Source: Symsagittifera roscoffensis (taxonomy: Eukaryota > Xenacoelomorpha > Acoela > Convolutidae). From it: 64,000 nt of DNA. Position 1 is the stretch's first letter; each line of letters starts with the position of its first letter. Below the pieces are notes generated by a model, which worked only from the letters and a program-made list of their open reading frames with translations, made no database searches and was not told the origin of the DNA. This document shows, in pieces, positions 10,433 through 21,400 of the stretch. The DNA lies in contig NC_087064.1 in assembly GCF_963678635.1 (NCBI RefSeq), forward strand, positions 40,701,165 to 40,765,164, in the 5' to 3' direction. A program made the position numbers and the translations under genes.

Positions 10433-11035
10433 TATTCTACAAAGCGCACTGATTGAAAGGCTGCGTCAATCAAAAAAACTGGATTTCTATTAAAATCAGG
10501 ATTGATGTCATTACGCGCTTATGAAAGAGCAACTTGGCGCTCAGCATTAATTCCTTGAAACACTTGATAAGCTCAAACTTCGTTGTAATTTTGCAAACTT
10601 CGTTGTAATATTGTAAATCAAACATCGCAACTATGGCTTCAACCAATTTGAAACATTTTCTAAAACAAATTATTTCTCCGCTTGCTCGTTAGTAGCACAA
10701 ATAAGTTTGCGCGTTGATTGTCTCAAACTGGCCCAAAACGCCAGTTTTCTTTAAAGCCTCATACTTTTACAAAAGAATGTGAAGCAACTTTTTAAACTTG
10801 AGTTCAGGAGAAAAATATCTTTCAGGCACGAGCAAAAATATTTTGTACCTTTCTTCAAAAATCAAAACAACAAGTGGTGATGTTCTAAACAAACCTATTT
10901 TCACGCATGCAAGTAGCACAGAATGTTTCAATCATAGTCTTAAAACAATACAACTAAGTTTTTTTAATGATTGTTGTTTTATTTCGGCGTTGTATGATTA
11001 AGGGGCTGAACAAAAAACTGGAGATTGAGTATCTT
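10433..11035. other. Non-coding stretch, nothing recognised
   Basis: AT-rich sequence between Polinton copy 1 and repeat R1. A 67-codon open stretch at 10,798-11,001 looks like chance. A short duplication (AAACTTCGTTGTAAT, twice near 10,577-10,610) is the only pattern I see. Confidence 0.5.
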
Positions 11036-11986
11036 TGACAGCCAAACTCTACAAAAGCATGATAACAAAGTGATTCCGATCCAAGGTCGAAAACAAACTA
11101 GGCAACCTAAAAGGACTATAATGGATTTGTAGTGCGCAACAAGAACTAAACATTAGGGTAAAAATTCATTTACAATCGTTTATACTTGTATCGAAAAATA
11201 GATTGAATAAAAATTGATTATTGTCGATTAAAAAGTAATTTATTTGATTGTAATTTGATTTTGAAAAGAGATTATATCCAATGATTTGTTGCCCAAAACC
11301 ATTTTTTTTCTAAGTTTATTGAGACTGGAACTAGAATCATAGAATAATCAATTACTAAAGCTTGAAATTGAATGCAGGATGGAAAATTGGTGTGAATTTT
11401 AAGGGCAAACTAGAGTTGCTGTCAAAGTTATTTTAAAACCGAGCTTTCTATACTTGTATCGAAAAACAGATTGATTAAAAATTGATTAATGTCGGTTAAC
11501 ATGTATTAAATTTGATTGTAATTTGATTTCGAAAAGAGATTATATTCAATGATTTGTTGCTTAAAACCATTTTTTTCCTAAATTTTAGTGAGACTGGACC
11601 TAGAATCATAGTTTAATCAATTACTAAAGCTTGAAACTGAATGCAGGATGGAATATTGGTGTGAATTTTAAGGTAAAAGTAGAGGTTTTGTCAAAGTTAT
11701 TTTAAAATTGATCTGTCTATCCAAAAATGGCCAATAAGCGTACCAATTCACGCAGCGCAGAAAATTTTTCCAGATGTAAATTTTTTTCTTATGCCATGAC
11801 CCGCAAATCATAGTAGATGAGCAAGAAAAAACTAATTAGGCAAATGTTATCAATTAAATCAATGAACTGTACACTCCACATATGTTGGAATAGACTAACT
11901 TTGTTTCGGTCACCTTTTATGAGAGTTATTAACATTAAACATACAATATGCTTTTAATGTAGCGAGTTGAGTTCCTGGATGGCTTT
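11036..11986 (+). repeat. Dispersed repeat R1, left part (split by LTR element)
   Basis: Closely similar to 60,630-61,303. It contains a 270-bp tandem duplication not seen in the other copy (units about 11,180-11,449 and 11,450-11,719). The repeat resumes immediately after the LTR element at 36,027, so 61,290-61,310 acts as an empty site. No coding capacity recognised. Confidence 0.85.
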
Positions 11987-12910
11987 TGTGACATTCGACC
12001 AGAATGTGAAAAATGCAATCTATGCAGACTTCGAATTTTTAGCAGTAAGCCTTCCGGATTGATGATTATTAAGAATTAAGAACGTTTTTGGAACGATTGG
12101 CCAAACGGTGAGGGCTGGAATATTCTGGTATTTTAAAATTTCAAAAATTCGAATTATGACGTCATATTTCTGAGAAACGTCAAAAACGGCCATTTTGACT
12201 AAAACGAGAAAGAAAAACAGAACAACATTAGCTGCGCTAACGACAACTACGAAATTGAGATCGGAAAACGACAACGAGTTACAGAGTAACAGAAGAACAC
12301 TCCGAGTTGCAACTATTGTGCTGCTACAATAGTTGCAAGGCCGTTGCGAACAACGGTGAAGGGTGAGAGACGGCCTTCCGGATTAAGAGGAAATCAGGAT
12401 TAACGAGCTTGATCCAGCGGATTCATCAATCCGGAAGGGTACAGGAACTGAAACTTTTATCCTGTTACACGAACTTTTAGCTTCCTGTCATGTCCTGACT
12501 TGAATTTAATTAATATCTAGATTCATTTTGATAAGAATGAGAAGCTAGGAGTTGGGGGAAAGCGTTGATCCATCTTCGATGGAGATGATGATTTTTATCT
12601 ACTGATCAAAAACAATAGTAATATAATAAATAGTAGTAGCCCTGTTTTTAGGAGTGACCTCGTGGTCTGGGGATACTGAGACCCAGCCATGAGCTCACTA
12701 ATTCTGCATGTAATCTAGTTAATTTGAGTGTTTTGACCGAAGCCGAAAGCAGTAACGTTTTTGTCGACCCGATGTTAGAAAAGACCACCAAAAAGTACTG
12801 GCTTGGTAGAGACGGTGAAAAGCATGCAAAGCTCTGTTTAGACGTTGGCCAGTCGTCTTAAGACTTAGTTTTGTTTTCCGTCGATATGTATCTTCCGGGC
12901 GAATGTTACA
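11987..12910 (+). repeat. 5' LTR
   Basis: Starts TGTGACATTCG and ends CGAATGTTACA, which are inverted copies of each other at 10 of 11 bases, the usual TG...CA form. It matches the 3' LTR with about 20 differences by my count (about 2%). It contains a CCTTCCGGATT / AATCCGGAAGG pair (12,374-12,384 and 12,428-12,438) able to form an 11-bp stem, and a further CCTTCCGGATT at 12,050-12,060. Confidence 0.95.
12625..12630 (+). promoter_or_regulatory. Candidate polyadenylation signal in the LTR
   Basis: AATAAA inside the 5' LTR, present also in the 3' LTR (about 35,739-35,744), where it would act. No obvious TATA box was found, so the promoter position is not assigned. Confidence 0.45.
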
Positions 12911-15844
12911 TGTATGTTTTTATGGCGCTCCTGGGTGTTATTCTTTTTTAACATCATGACCGGCAGAACCGTTAACGAGCACTCCGCGCCGAGCGGATGC
13001 TCACATTAACGCCCTTAATAGGCCTAAACCACCAGGGCGGAAGGGTAGTTCGGAACGCGGAAGCCTTCCGGATTACCGTGAATAGTTTTTTAACTTAGTT
13101 AAGACCGAAAATTCACGAACCAGGAAGGGTGGGGGGATTCGCGGTCCCGTCATCTCCTGAATGGTTTGTGACCAAAAACACTTAAAGATATATATAAAAC
13201 CAAACAAAAAGTAGTATAGTACCCAAGAAAAACAGAAAACATAAAAAACAACCGAAAAAATCAAAAACAGTAAAAAAGTAGAAAATCAGTAGAAATCATC
13301 CCCCCAGACAAGATGTGATCCGACCCCCCGTTTGTTGTTGATAGATATATTGTTGTTACAGGCATTCATATCAGTCAGGATCTTGTGAGGCTTGTACTGT
13401 AGGGTTATTTGAGCATTTAAGCACGTTAATGATAAATTGCGCTCAATCCGGAAGGGTCAGCTGATTTGCGCTCAATTCGGAAGGGTCTTGGTAGAGGACT
13501 GATCCGGCAAGCAGTACAAGGAGCAACAAGAAGAGGCTCAACGACAACAACAATCGACTGTTGGGTATCGTTAACAAGTTTTGTATCCCTTTTACAAAAA
13601 TTAAGATAGTAATCTGTGGGGGGCTCGACAGTGCTGCACTGTAGTGACCCTTCACCGAACTGCGAATATCCGAGTTAAGCACCTTAATTCGGATATTAAA
13701 CAAACCCGGAGGGGTATAGTATTACTACTATTATTACTAATGTAGCCCATTTTAATAGTCCTATATCGTTTTTCAGTGGAAAACAACGAAAACAGACCGG
13801 TTTTTAGGGTCAAAATAGCGATATTTTGATCCCCCCACAAGTCGCGATTTTTGAGATATCGATATTTTTTGAAACGGAAAAAAGCGCTAATTTAGTGTGT
13901 TACATCGTAACTGCACTACCATAATAGTTAGAACCGGTTAAGTTAAGTTCGAAGGTGGTTGGAACTATTTTGGTACCGAAAACCGAAATTTCGTGATTTT
14001 TGAGAAAACGAAACACTATAAATTTAGAAAATTTTTTGAAATTTTTCAGTTACGACAGTAAAAATAAGTGTTCGGACAAGGTCCACTAGTGAATCTACAA
14101 GTTTTAAAACCCGCTACCCGAAAGCCTTCCGGGTTGCAGAGAAATCGAACTTAACGTGTTTGATTTGGTGGATTCATCAATCCGGAGGGGTACAGGTAGC
14201 ATAGTTTTTCGCAAATTTTTTCTACAAAAGCGTTTTAGATCGGGTCTTTTGCATTGAACTAGAAGAATATAGGACTCCTGAGCTCGGATCAATAATTTTT
14301 AGGTCGAAAGGACCAGATTTGCGGAAAAAGTTAGGCGGAACCTATAATAGAGAAAATTTTTGAGTTTGGAAAAAAGACGTTTTGGTTGATAACTTTGGAA
14401 CTATTGAGCATATCGAGTTGATCTTGGTACCAATAGATCAGAAATTAGCTGTGCTTACTGATAGAGACAGAAATTTTTTGGAATAGTAAGCGTGAAAATT
14501 TCTTGAGGTTGTTTTTAGCAAATTACTCAATTAAGAGGGGTACACCTTTCACGTTTTGTAAATTTTATTTAGAAAAGCCCTTATACCCCTACCAAAAGGC
14601 AATAGCGGTTGAATAAAGTAACTTTAGGCTGTTCTAGACGAAAAGGGAAGGCTAAAAGCACAACAAAAGCTAAAGCGAACCGAAGTTAGGCGAGCGATAA
14701 GACCCTTCACCGTTAGTGTGAATTGTCAAAAAAGAGGCTTCACTTCAATCCGGAAGGGTCTAGGAAAGTAGTGCACACCCTTCCTAGTTAATTGAAAGAG
14801 CATAATTGCATCGGAGAACGTATCCGGAGGGGTATAGGTTGAAAGAAGGAAATCTCCGAGAAGCTACTTTTACAAAACCGGAGGGCTCCCAATCCGGAGG
14901 GGTCAAAATTTTTTCAAGTTAGGAGGGGTCCGAATCCGGAGGGGTCTTATAGTTGCTAATTCGGAGGGGTCCGAATCCGGAGGGGTCTTATAGTTGCCAA
15001 TCCGGAGGGGTCTAGATTCTATTAGTCCGGAAGGGTCCTATTTGCGCCAATCCGGAAGGGTATTATTTTATTAAAGACTTAGGTAGGCGAAAGAAAGACT
15101 AAAAATTGAGAGGTATTAGGTTATTAGCACACAGGCTAGCTATCAGTGACTGCACTGGTAACTTGCCTTTCAATAAGAACCAGACTAATACAAAACAGGT
15201 CCGAAGTCGGATATTCGAGACACTAAGTCTAAATTAAAAAGAGCGTGATTCATTGGTGTGGATTGTAACATAATACGTTTTTGGGAAAAGTGACTGCCCT
15301 GAGGATTTTAGTAGGTCTAGCTCGGGCAGTCCGAAGGCAGATAGGTAACACAGTACTCGGTGGGTGCAATAGACGCCCACTTGAGAAAATTACTGCCTTT
15401 AAAGTTTTGTCTGTTTGGTGCAGCACCGAGCAGGGAAAGCTTTTTCATTAAAAGACAGGTTCAATTATTGTACTGCGACCGACTAAGAGTACAAGACACA
15501 TAAATTTTTTTTATAGAGACGTTCATACTGCTTCAATATATATATTTTTTTGTTTTTGATTTTAAATCAACATAAACTGTGCTTGATTGGGTGGTGAGTA
15601 CACTATCTTTTAAATTGACTGATAACATCATATTGTGCTAATTTCCAAATCTTTGGACCGATAATCGGTTAGTGTGAATAAATTTTATACAAACTGTACT
15701 CTGATAACATACAGGGATTCGTGGTCACTATTTAATAGAATCTTGTGAAATTTATTGTGTTGTGTCATTATTATTGTTAATAAAACTATAAGGTCTCTAG
15801 CAATCGAGTTAAGTGTATAGGCATTAGAAAGTGACAAAGAGAGA
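12911..15844 (+). promoter_or_regulatory. Long structured leader with repeated CCGGARGGGT motifs
   Basis: 2.9 kb without a credible ORF between the LTR and gag. CCGGARGGGT or a one-base variant occurs at least 16 times here, densest at 14,824-15,061 (for example 14,894, 14,936, 14,977, 15,002, 15,027, 15,052). Complementary arms occur at some sites: ACCCTTC at 13,649, 14,702 and 14,779, and CCTTCCGG at 13,064 and 14,123. The pair 14,701-14,708 / 14,753-14,760 is a perfect 8-bp stem. This may be an RNA structure for packaging or translation, but that is inference. Confidence 0.7.
12923..12937 (+). other. Candidate primer binding site (tRNA-Asn-like)
   Basis: TGGCGCTCCTGGGTG, 12 bases after the LTR. 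It is complementary to the 3' end of animal tRNA-Asn at 13 of 15 positions as I remember that tRNA. The distance from the LTR and the two mismatches keep confidence low. Confidence 0.4.
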
Positions 15845-16192
15845 ATGAGTTTAGAAAAGTCAAGGATACCAAAACGAGGCAATAGCTCTAGGAAATTCAT
15901 ACCTGAAAAGCAAAGAAAAACGATGACCGATCCTTTTGTGGATTGGATAAAGCGATCCCGGTCTGATAAAGGGGGGACGGTTTCAGGCAGAATGGTTGAA
16001 ACGAGAAGTCAGAAGACCTCAGAAGAGCGAAAAGAACTGTTAGAAGTGGAGGTCAATACGGACCATACCATGAACGACAACCAGGAAATAAATGGACTGG
16101 AAGGGAGAGGCAGAAGGCTGGCGAGTGAATCTACCCCGGTAGAACAAGGCCATGATTTTGCCACTTCCACCGGGACATTGGATCTCAACTGA
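15845..16192 (+). CDS. Candidate gag N-terminal ORF (115 codons)
   Basis: First substantial ORF after the leader, starting at an ATG and rich in Lys, Arg, Glu and Ser. It overlaps the next frame by about 40 bases, so it is either a separate small protein or the frameshifted N-terminus of gag. It ends with a TGA right after a stretch that could continue in the second frame. No domain recognised. Codon use looks like that of the downstream gag. Confidence 0.5.
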   Translation: MSLEKSRIPKRGNSSRKFIPEKQRKTMTDPFVDWIKRSRSDKGGTVSGRMVETRSQKTSEERKELLEVEVNTDHTMNDNQEINGLEGRGRRLASESTPVEQGHDFATSTGTLDLN

Positions 16193-18419
16193 AGTAGCGG
16201 CAACTAGAAGATCTCCGACAGACAACACTATGATGGCAGGCGGAACTGGGAAACAAACAACGTCATCATCGTTCTCAGAAAGAATGAAGAACACCTTCGG
16301 AAACATCTTTCCATTCAGCATGGGAGGAGGAGCAGGAAACGACGGTGAGTCCCAGGAGGAAGAGGATGAAGAGGAGCAAGGGGACTTTGGATCTCAAGTC
16401 AGCCTCAATAGTTCGATCCAGGAGAGTGAGGCACATGTCGGAAGAGAGACTGGAACCATGGACAAATTTGGTGTAGTGACAACGATAAGCAAAGAGGCAA
16501 ACACACCGGGCCAGTCAAAAGACTTCGCGATTAGGACAAGTTCGGAGCCACAACCTGGAGAGAGTAGAACCAGAGGGCTAGGCAACGCGTTAATGGATCC
16601 TGAAATAGATAATTAAAAGACGTTGAAGCAGAGAGTCAAGGCCCGGATCTCGACTAGCACGAAGCTACCTGGGACCGACAGGGTTACACCACCACTAGTG
16701 ACGCCACTCGTGGATAACGGGGCAGCACTAGAGGAAGCCTTAAACAACATAGTGGACAGTTTAGGAGAACAAAACGAGCAGATGTCAATAAGGATGAGTG
16801 AACTAGAAAGAGCAGTTCACATTGAAAGAGAAAGTCTGCGGGAAGAAATAAACCGCAACAGACAAGAAGTTGGCAGGAGCGAAAAACGCTTGAAAGAGAG
16901 AACGGACGAACATATGACGAGGAACTTGTCGCGAATGACAAGAGAGGCGGAACAGAGGGAGTTACGCTTACGAGCCGACATGGAGAAGTTAAGAATTCAA
17001 CAAGAGCAGTCTCTTGGGACTCTTGACACAAAGATAGACGCGATGATGGAGAGGCGAACTCAGGCTATCATGGATAGGTTGGACGGGCTACTAAGCAGCA
17101 AGAGTGGACCAAAAGAAGGAGAGCCGAACTCGGGAGGTCCCAGCAGGGAACCGAGGGTGAACTCCAATGAACATCAAAGGAGGAATACGTATGGATCCAC
17201 TAGAGGCAGGGGCAGTTCATCAGGCCATGCCACAAGGGGTAATGGAGCATGGGGCCCGAACAGTAGAGCAAGTTCAACGGGGAACAGACAAACCTCTATC
17301 GAACTACCAACGCAAGGCACACATGCGACTGGGAGAAGTGATTCCGGCAACAGGGGGCATGCAAGCCCGAGGAGGAGTCATGTGGGCCAAGCGGGAAACA
17401 CTCACGGTGGTTCGGACTGCAGGGATGCACCGCATACAGAGCCTTCGACGAGGAGTGAGGACACTCAAGCGGGACACTCAAGGGATGCTACGGCAATGGC
17501 CACAGCATTTGAACCCCTAAACAGGTCTTTGGAGACATTCCTGACAAAGTTATCTAGAACCAATGAACGCAGTGAGAAGTCCAGAAGAGTCTTTAAGAAA
17601 CCGAGATGCTACAAAGATGAATCTGATGGCTGTATTGATACCTGGATAGAGGTAATGAAGTTGCATTTCGAGGAAGAGGACTTGTCGGAGAGACAGGAAT
17701 GCAGTGCGCTCACCAGCAACTTGGAAGGGACAGCCCTGAACTGTGTCATGGCCAAGAAGCAATACCAACGTGACACTGCTGAGAAAATCTTCGAAATCTT
17801 GTTAAACCGTTTCGGATCAGGGGTGCAGGGGCACCAGGCGATGATGCGCTTCGAGAAACGGAGGCAACGGGAAGATGAAACGATAGACAAGTTTCTCGAT
17901 GATTTGGAAATGCTGAGAAGACGCAGCAAACCGGATGAGTCAAACCGAAGGATGAACTTGGCCGTAGCCTCAAAATTCATCGATGGTGTGAAGAATGATG
18001 AACTTCGTACAATGCTAGCAACGCATTACACACCACTATCAACCAATGCGCCAACACCGGAGGAGTTGAGGCCCAAATCAAAAGAGTATCTTTTGTTGAA
18101 ACCTCCTTCGAGATCTGGATATTACAAGAACACTTATGGGAACAACGGACCAGCAAACCAAGGGAACAATTGGTACAAACCGAGGGATGATATGGACAAG
18201 AGACGCTCTTGTGCTAATTGCAGTTCAACGGACCATCATGTGTCAGCATGCCCAGCTTACAAACAAGGTATGAAAGCAATAGGCTTTAGCCTCGAGGACG
18301 AACATGCGTCAGAGTTGGACCATGAGGATTTAATGAGAGGAGTAATTGCGAAATTCGGCCCGAGGTGTTTCTTTTGCAACTTGGAAGGTCATTTTAAATC
18401 AGATTGTCCGCAATTCTGA
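16152..18419 (+). pseudogene. gag: LTR-element gag (capsid and zinc-knuckle nucleocapsid), broken by one in-frame stop
   Basis: One reading frame runs from 16,152 to 18,419 with an in-frame TAA at 16,614-16,616. Upstream of it lies an acidic, Ser-rich N-terminus. Downstream come a charged coiled-coil stretch (about 16,740-17,090), a Gly/Ser/Arg-rich linker, a retrotransposon gag capsid region (about 17,600-18,090), and two zinc knuckles: a Cys-x2-Cys near 18,211, and Cys-x2-Cys-x4-His-x4-Cys at the very end. It would package the element RNA into virus-like particles. It is followed, in the same frame, by pol after a single TGA (18,417-18,419). Confidence 0.85.
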
Positions 18420-21400
18420 GATGCAGTGGCAGACATCAAGCATCCAAGACATGAAGAAGCTTTGTCAGGAGTGAAAGCCAGCAAGGCTCGACTTTTGAGT
18501 GAAGCGGAGGCACGCAGAAAGGATAAACCTCAAGAGCTGGCGGCAAAGAAAATGCAAGCGGTAACAGGAGAGACACGTGAGCCGGAACCGGCAACTGCGG
18601 CTGATGGCTTCAAGATCGATTATAAGGCAGCCGCAAGGGATGCTCTAAATAGAGTACAACAGGAATTGGTGACGAAAGAGATCGAACAAAAAGTGAAACT
18701 TGAACTGGAAAATAAGAAGCTTCAGGAGCAACTGAATACCTTCGAAGCAACGGAGTTCGAAGAGACGAAAACACCAAGCAGTTTAGACATGAAACTTAAA
18801 GTGATCTCCGGTAAGAGGTTCGGCATGGTACCGCAAGGAAATAAGGTACAGTCGATAATCTCAGTGGCTGGACACCAGGTAATAAGAAATCTGAGTGAAC
18901 CATCCGAGTTCACTTTAATGCACTTGGACACATATGCAGATTATCTGAGGCAGGTGGAGCCACGCACCGAGTCGAGAGCTGTGCGAGCACTACTAACGAC
19001 GGGTGGCCCTCGCATGAAGAAACTTCATGGACGCTACCTAGAGGTCTATGGGCCGTATCAAATAATGCTGAACGTGGATGGAATCAGTATCTACACCAGG
19101 ACTTATATAACAACAGATGATGACCAAATGGGGCAGATCTATTTGGGTGAAGAGGAACTCAAAGTCCGCAGGATAGGCCATGACGCCATGATAGAACAAG
19201 ACGCGGTACACATTGGATATGAAGCAGATGTGACAGCACATCTGCTCGACACCAACGGAACAAAAATCGGAGTCACAGGGCTTCTGGACACAGGAGCGGT
19301 GGTGAGTGTGATGCCGATAAAAACTTGGGAAAGAATGGGATTCACGCTGGAAGATCTGATTCCTACGAATCTCCGACTGGCCGCCGCAAATCGAGGAGCT
19401 ATCTACGTAGCCGGAAGAACACTGATAACGGTCCTTCACATGGGAGGACGAGATCTTTGGATGAGCTTCCTGGTGGTAAAGAATCTGGACGACGCCGACC
19501 AATTCATCTTGGGCAGAGATTTTGTCAGGAATTTTGACGTGATGATTGACTTGAACAACGGTCTAATAAGGATTAGAAACCCGGACCGAAAGTATGTTAA
19601 GAGACCAATTAATAGGATAATAACAGACGAGAATAAGGTACCAGTTTTTTTGGATAGAAAAGTAAAATTACAACCAGGACAAGCTGTAGTAGCAATTTTT
19701 AGAATGAGAAATTTAAATTCGTTAAGTGATAGTAAACAGGTTTGCTTAGTACCGAATCCAAATAGTCAGAGTTCGGTGATTTTAGGATGGAGCTTCTCGG
19801 TAACTCGAAACGGACTGTGTGTCAGTGTGTTGTTGAACACACTGGACACCACGGTTTCAATCCAGCGTGGAAAGAAGCTTGGCTACGCTTTGCCGATGAG
19901 GACCGACTATGAGGAGACACAAAACTTGAAGAAATATAGTGTGAAAGACTGTCCTTATCATGCCAATAAAGATAAAATTTTAAAGAGGATTAATGAATTA
20001 AAATCTATTTATAAATTGTTTTCAATGAAATGCGAAACGGACGACGGCTTATCAAGCTGCTCGAATTTTCAGGAATGCCCCTCGTCATATGAACTAGAAT
20101 CTCACAAACCGGTTTTGCCAGAGATAGAACATTTAAAAGGGAAAATAGGTGAGGGAGATTTCGAAAAATTGCGGGACCTCCTAAATCGGAACGCTGATGT
20201 ATTTTCAAAACATAAGGCGGATATCAGTTGCTGTAATTTCGTCGAACACGAAATCGAACTAGAAGAGGGCGCCGTTCCCCATAGGGAAGGCGCAAGGCGA
20301 ATGACGCCACATAAATCGGAAGCGTGTCGAGCGGAAATAGAAATGTTGCTTGAATACGACATGATAGAACCCTTGAAATCGCCATGGGCTTGCGGGGTAG
20401 TAATGGCGAAAAAGAAAGAGGGGCAGCTTAGATTTTGTTGCGACTTTCGTTACTTGAACGCGGTAACGATTAAAGATGCGTACCCGATACCGCGAATAGA
20501 CGAGAGCCTATCTAAACTTGGTGATGCCAAGTTCTTCACCACATTGGACTTAGGTTCTGCCTTCTGGCAGGTCCCTCTGCGAAAGAAGGACAGAGAGAAA
20601 ACCGGATTCGCGTGCGAATTGGGATTGTACCAGTGGAAGAGGATGCCCTTCGGCTTGTGCAATGCAACGGCCACTTTTCAAAGACTGATGGCTCAGGCTT
20701 TGACGAGAGTGACCAAGAAGTAAGGGAATCTCGGGATGTGTTACGTGGATGACGTAGTCAAGCGACACCGACCCTGGAAGACCACATTGATAGGCTCGAT
20801 GAGGTCTTTGGATGCATGAAAAGAGCAGGATTAAAGTGCAAACCATCGAAATGTGAAATCCTTAGGGATTCGATAAAGTACCTGGGAAGAATGGTGGATA
20901 GGCATGGTGTGAGGCCGGACCCGGAAGCAGTGGAAGCAGTGTTGACATGGAAAGCTCCCAGAACGGACACACAGCTCCTGAGCTTCCTAGGGTTTGCCAA
21001 TTACTACCGAGAATTCATAAAAGGATATGCGGACAAGGTGTATCCGATGCAGAAGTTGATGCGCAACAAAGAGAAAAAGTTCGAATGGAACGATGAGGCA
21101 CAGGTTGCTTTCGAGAACATAAAGCGGGAACTGTGCGAAGCGCCAGTGCTGGGCATGCCTACAGAAAAGGGCATGTATGTTCTCGACACAGACGCATCGG
21201 TGGTGGCCATCTCAGGAATCTTGCATCAAGAGCAAGAATGGAACGGAAGAACAGTTCTCCGTCCCATTGCATACGGCAGCAAGGTCTTGAGTGACACAGA
21301 GATGAAATATGGCGCACCAAAAGCAGAAATGTTTGCAGTAGTCACCTTCGTGGAAAAGTACCGTGCATACTTGGGGAGCGCTCCCTTCAAGTTACGCGTG

